From an uncultured Lentisphaeria bacterium (GTDB lineage: Bacteria > Verrucomicrobiota > Lentisphaeria > Oligosphaerales > Oligosphaeraceae): a stretch of 35,031 bases of DNA. The stretch is from NCBI GenBank assembly GCA_934661755.1, contig CAKUJM010000029.1, positions 1-35,031 on the forward strand. Reading direction: 5' to 3'. Shown one piece after another: positions 32,318 to 35,031 of this stretch. Numbering within the stretch: position 1 is the first letter of the stretch; every line of letters begins with the position of its first letter. The position numbers were made by a program, and so were the translations under genes. The notes beneath the pieces were generated by a model. That model worked only from the letters and a program-made list of their open reading frames with translations. It did not search any database and was not told where the DNA came from.

Positions 32318-33020
32318 AATGCACGCAGGAGAGCCCGGCCAGGGCCTCCAGAAGCTGGGCGCGGCTATGACGCCGCAGCTGGCGGTCGGTGACCGTCATG
32401 GCGATTGTATATACCCCCATGCCGGAGGTGGCGTAGGACGGGTTGAGCTCGACATTGTCCACGTGAAGCCCGAATTTGCGCACCGCATCCAGAAACTCCG
32501 GCAGGAAGGTGCGGTTCTTGAGCTCCAGATGGATCTCGAAGAGCGGCGATTTGCGCTTGAAGCGCCGCTCGATGGGCGAAAACAGCACGAGGCTGGTCAT
32601 CATGATGGTGAAGCCGATGAGCGCGGTCGTGTAATGCCCGAAACCAACGCAAAGCGAAATGATGCTGGTGCACCAGAGGCTGACGGAAGTGGTCAGCTCC
32701 TTGAGCTGGTTCTTTGAGCTGAACATGAGCGTGTTGCAGCTGATGATGGCGACGCCGATGACGGCGGCGGCGGAAATGAAGGGGATGCTGGACTTGTAGG
32801 CATCAAAAAGATAGTGGTCGCAAATGGCGGCCAGGGTGGATGCCAGCGCCACCAGGCTGAAGGTGCGCAACCCCGCAAAATGGCGATTGACGGCGCGCTC
32901 ATAGCCAATGGACGAGGCGAACAGGAAGGCCAGCGCGATGCGCAGCGCCACCGCCTCGATGCGGGTGGGCGCAAGTGACCAGTAGCCAAGCAGATGGACG
33001 ATGAAGTCGTTGTTTTCCAT
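32298..33020 (-). CDS. MgtC/SapB-family membrane protein
   Basis: 240 residues. Five or so membrane helices fill residues 20-150, with the family pattern RIALAFLFASSIGYERAVNR then AGLRTFSLVALAST, and LTTSVSLWCTSIISLCVGFG. A cytoplasmic C-terminal domain (about 155-240) looks ACT-like, ending in TDRQLRRHSRAQLLEALAGL. MgtC-type proteins modulate magnesium or membrane-ATPase physiology in low magnesium or acid; which applies here is unknown. The GIGFIGAG signature of classical MgtC is not conserved (VAIISCNTLM), so this is a divergent member. It starts six bases after the antiporter stop, with GGAG upstream, and is probably cotranscribed with it. Confidence 0.8.
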   Translation of the reverse strand: MENNDFIVHLLGYWSLAPTRIEAVALRIALAFLFASSIGYERAVNRHFAGLRTFSLVALASTLAAICDHYLFDAYKSSIPFISAAAVIGVAIISCNTLMFSSKNQLKELTTSVSLWCTSIISLCVGFGHYTTALIGFTIMMTSLVLFSPIERRFKRKSPLFEIHLELKNRTFLPEFLDAVRKFGLHVDNVELNPSYATSGMGVYTIAMTVTDRQLRRHSRAQLLEALAGLSCVHFIEEIQ

Positions 33021-33026
33021 TAGGGG

Positions 33027-34547
33027 TCATCTCCGGTTGTGTCCGCCCTTGCGGAAGGATTTCATGTAGTTGTATATCTGGAGGTCGTCCTCGACGGAGG
33101 TGGCGGCGTCGACCTCCTGGTTGACGGCAAGCTCCTCCTCGGAACGGGAGTATTCCTGTCGGGCAAGCTCGCTCTCGATGGCGGCAAGCCGTGCCTTGAG
33201 GGCATCGACGGAGCCCGCATGCGGTGGCGTCGGCTCCGCGGAGGACGCGACGGCGGAGGCGGCGGATGGAGCTGCGGCGGCGGATTCGGAGGGCGGCGGC
33301 GAGGACGCAAATTGGCCGGGGACGTATGAGCGGGAGAGGTAAAGCGCGGATTTGGCACAGGCCGGACCGATGATTTCATAGAGGATGCTGGAGGAGAGGA
33401 TCACCGTCTGCAACAATGGCCCGGTCTGGCCGCCAAGCAGCCGCGCGCCGAGGGCGGCCAGGCCGATGGAGACGCCAGCCTGGGGAATGAGGGCAAGACC
33501 CAGCCAGTTGCGCACCAGGGGTGACTTGTGCGTCATCGCGCAGCCCAGCCACGCGCCCAGGTATTTCCCCGCGATGCGCACGAAGAAGTAAAGCACGCCG
33601 ATGGTCAGCAACGGCACGCCGGCAATGGCGGACTTCATGTCGGTGAGCGCGTCAAGCCGGAACTCGACGCCGGACTTGACAAAGAAGATGAGCAGAATTG
33701 GCGGCGAAAAATAGTTGAGCTGCTTGAAGAGCCGCTCGTCGCCGGAAAGATTGATGTATACCATGCCGCAGGCCATGCACGCCAGCAACGGCGACACGCC
33801 GATGGCCGCGCCAATGCCGCAGAGGACAAAGAGGATGGCGACCGAGACGATGAGGCGGTTGTCGGTGGAACGGCCCGCCATGAGCTTCCTGAGCAGCCAG
33901 CCCAGCCCTCCCCCGATCGCAACCATGACGGCATTGAGGATGATCGGCTTGAGGATGGTGCCCGCAGATACCCGGGCACCGCCATCGGCGATGGCGATCG
34001 AGACGGCGACCGAGAAGGCAACCAGGCTGACGACGTCATCCAGGGCGACGACGGACAGGAGGGTGTTGACGAAGTCGCCCTTGGCTCCGGTCTGCCGGAT
34101 GGTCATCATCGTGGAGGCGGGAGCCGTCGCCGACGCCAAGGCGGCGAGGATGACGGAGAAGGCCATGCCCAGGTGCAGGATGTAGTAGGTCAGGATGAAG
34201 ACAAGCAGCGACGCCACCAGCGACTCCAGCAGCGTGATGATGACGACGCGCATGCCATTTTCGCGCAGCGTGGTGAAACGGAAGAACTCGCCGGCGGCAA
34301 AGGCGATGAAGGCCAGGGCGATGTCGGGAATGAAGTCCATGCCGCGCAGAACCCCCGACGGCAGCAGATTGAGGCCGTAGGGGCCGATGGCAACGCCGGC
34401 GAGGATGTATGCGGTCACATTGGGAAGACGCAGCAACCGCGCGACCCGGGTCGCGCCAAAGCCGCAGATGAGCACGATGGCGACGGCGATGATGACCACC
34501 GAAACCTCGGATGTGCCGGACAAATTGGAATAAAGCCGCTGGAACAT
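33027..34547 (-). CDS. Cation:proton antiporter (CPA2 family)
   Basis: 506 residues. About 12 membrane segments cover residues 15-405. Seen are VARLLRLPNVTAYILAGVAI near the start, the ion-site region LAALASATAPASTMMTIRQ, ALDDVVSLVAFSVAVSIAI with the acidic pair, and LALIPQAGVSIGLAALGARL late in the domain. It presumably exchanges Na+ or K+ for protons across the inner membrane. A low-complexity Ala/Pro/Ser linker (about 415-445) leads to a Glu-rich coiled-coil tail (about 445-495) instead of a RCK/TrkA-N domain. The start has only a weak GGTGGGG upstream. It pairs with the mgtC-like gene, which suggests a shared ion-homeostasis role. Confidence 0.87.
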   Translation of the reverse strand: MFQRLYSNLSGTSEVSVVIIAVAIVLICGFGATRVARLLRLPNVTAYILAGVAIGPYGLNLLPSGVLRGMDFIPDIALAFIAFAAGEFFRFTTLRENGMRVVIITLLESLVASLLVFILTYYILHLGMAFSVILAALASATAPASTMMTIRQTGAKGDFVNTLLSVVALDDVVSLVAFSVAVSIAIADGGARVSAGTILKPIILNAVMVAIGGGLGWLLRKLMAGRSTDNRLIVSVAILFVLCGIGAAIGVSPLLACMACGMVYINLSGDERLFKQLNYFSPPILLIFFVKSGVEFRLDALTDMKSAIAGVPLLTIGVLYFFVRIAGKYLGAWLGCAMTHKSPLVRNWLGLALIPQAGVSIGLAALGARLLGGQTGPLLQTVILSSSILYEIIGPACAKSALYLSRSYVPGQFASSPPPSESAAAAPSAASAVASSAEPTPPHAGSVDALKARLAAIESELARQEYSRSEEELAVNQEVDAATSVEDDLQIYNYMKSFRKGGHNRR

Positions 34548-34713
34548 TCGTCGAATGCCGCCCCACCACCCATGTTTTTTAACCGGTGGGGACGATATGC
34601 AGAAAAAACAGGCAATTGCCGGACACCCTCCGCCAACCCGTTTTTTCGCGTGGGAAGTAAGTTACCACTGAAATAAAAAAAAGCAAGCGCCTCCATGCTA
34701 CTTTTTTCAGGTG
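34548..34713. other. Gene-free leader region of the antiporter
   Basis: No credible coding sequence is present. It contains an imperfect inverted repeat, CCCCACC (34561-34567) with GGTGGGG, around an A/T-rich loop close to the antiporter start, and several A or T runs. On the minus strand the GGTGGGG arm is also the only ribosome-site-like sequence before the ATG, so the hairpin could mask it. The rest of the 480-base gap is described by the repeat entries that follow. Confidence 0.4.
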
Positions 34714-34784
34714 GGATAATGATGTGCGTGCACGATGCCCATCCAGTCCGAAGGCGACCGGCAGGATAATGATGTGCGTGCACG
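34714..34784. repeat. 21-bp direct repeat, 50-bp phased
   Basis: The 21 bases at 34714-34734 recur exactly at 34764-34784, 50 bp apart. Each contains GATGTGCGTGCACG, in which GTGC-GT-GCAC is an inverted repeat. Two phased copies with internal dyads look like protein-binding sites or a small mobile repeat. Confidence 0.7.
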
Positions 34785-34794
34785 GTGTCATCCT

Positions 34795-34808
34795 CGCGCG
34801 CGCGCGCG
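34795..34808. repeat. (CG)7 tract
   Basis: Fourteen bases of uninterrupted alternating CG lie 10 bp beyond the second 21-bp repeat. Such tracts can adopt Z-DNA under negative supercoiling. Nothing here proves that it does. Confidence 0.8.
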
Positions 34809-34934
34809 TCAGCCATATAGGTGGGCCAAGTTCCCCCACCCGACCACCCAGCGTTAAGCTAACCGCTCTGCACGGTATTGCCAACCAGCGGCGCGATAAT
34901 CCCCAAAAGTGTGCGATTGGCAGACACTTTACAA

Positions 34935-35031
34935 AACGGAGAACAAACGGACAGACGGAGAACAACGGAGAACAACGGAGAACAACGGAGAACAACGGAG
35001 AACAACGGAGAACAACGGAGAACAACGGAGA
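34935..35031. repeat. 10-bp minisatellite, cut by window end
   Basis: Seven perfect copies of AACAACGGAG fill 34961-35030 and continue to the last base. They are preceded by degenerate copies from about 34935 (ACAAAACGGAG, AACAAACGG, ACAGACGGAG). The array continues past the window. Because ten is not a multiple of three, one minus-strand frame reads as a 10-residue repeat (SVVLRCSPLF); I do not consider that coding. Confidence 0.9.

Noticed and set aside
34415..34816. 133-residue minus-strand frame overlapping the antiporter start
   Set aside because: It overlaps the well-supported antiporter gene out of frame and its upstream half lies in repeat-rich noncoding sequence.
34579..35025. 148-residue minus-strand frame starting in the minisatellite
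   Set aside because: Its first residues are a translation of the 10-bp array, and the rest has no protein-like composition or ribosome site.

Overview
The window is high-G+C bacterial DNA, apart from a lower-G+C patch near the left end. It carries a typical chromosomal housekeeping and transport set and no phage, plasmid or transposase genes. I cannot name the species. Gene content, the pair of very long sodium:solute symporters and the hairpin-rich intergenic repeats would fit a PVC-superphylum bacterium, perhaps Lentisphaerota. That is an inference, not something the sequence proves.

Region by region: (1) 1-1345 holds a degenerate repeat family of about 213 bp per unit, rich in short perfect hairpins. 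It brackets a two-gene, low-G+C minus-strand cassette of unknown function. (2) 1363-1779 (minus) is a stand-alone NFACT-R domain gene, divergent from the phosphate cluster. (3) 1809-8666 (plus) is a complete pstS-pstC-pstA-pstB-phoU-phoB-phoR unit, tightly packed and preceded by four 11-bp-phased hexamers that look like a Pho box. PhoB made from this unit would therefore be expected to bind its own leader. (4) 8712-18824 (minus) holds lpdA, tgt, ftsY, nusB, ribH, ribBA, an XRE regulator coupled to an uncharacterised single-pass coiled-coil membrane protein, and a PurF homologue that has lost its glutaminase residues. (5) 18995-22015 (plus) is a SNF2-family helicase. (6) 22023-25192 (minus) holds pheS and a uraA-upp uracil salvage operon ending in a strong hairpin. 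(7) 25347-32317 (plus) holds two tandem paralogous sodium:solute symporters separated by a clear terminator, then an overlapping GT-C type membrane glycosyltransferase and a possible small membrane protein. (8) 32298-34547 (minus) holds an MgtC-like membrane protein and a CPA2-type cation:proton antiporter. (9) 34548-35031 has no credible gene. It holds a 50-bp-phased direct repeat, a (CG)7 tract and a 10-bp minisatellite that runs off the window end.

The genes fit together as several ordinary circuits: phosphate uptake with its own two-component control, riboflavin synthesis (ribBA and ribH, sharing a region with nusB and ftsY), and uracil import followed by phosphoribosylation. The less ordinary parts are the repeat-bracketed cassette, the XRE/membrane-protein pair, the glutaminase-dead PurF, and the symporter with a complex leader. 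No tRNA, rRNA, CRISPR array or recognised riboswitch was found.
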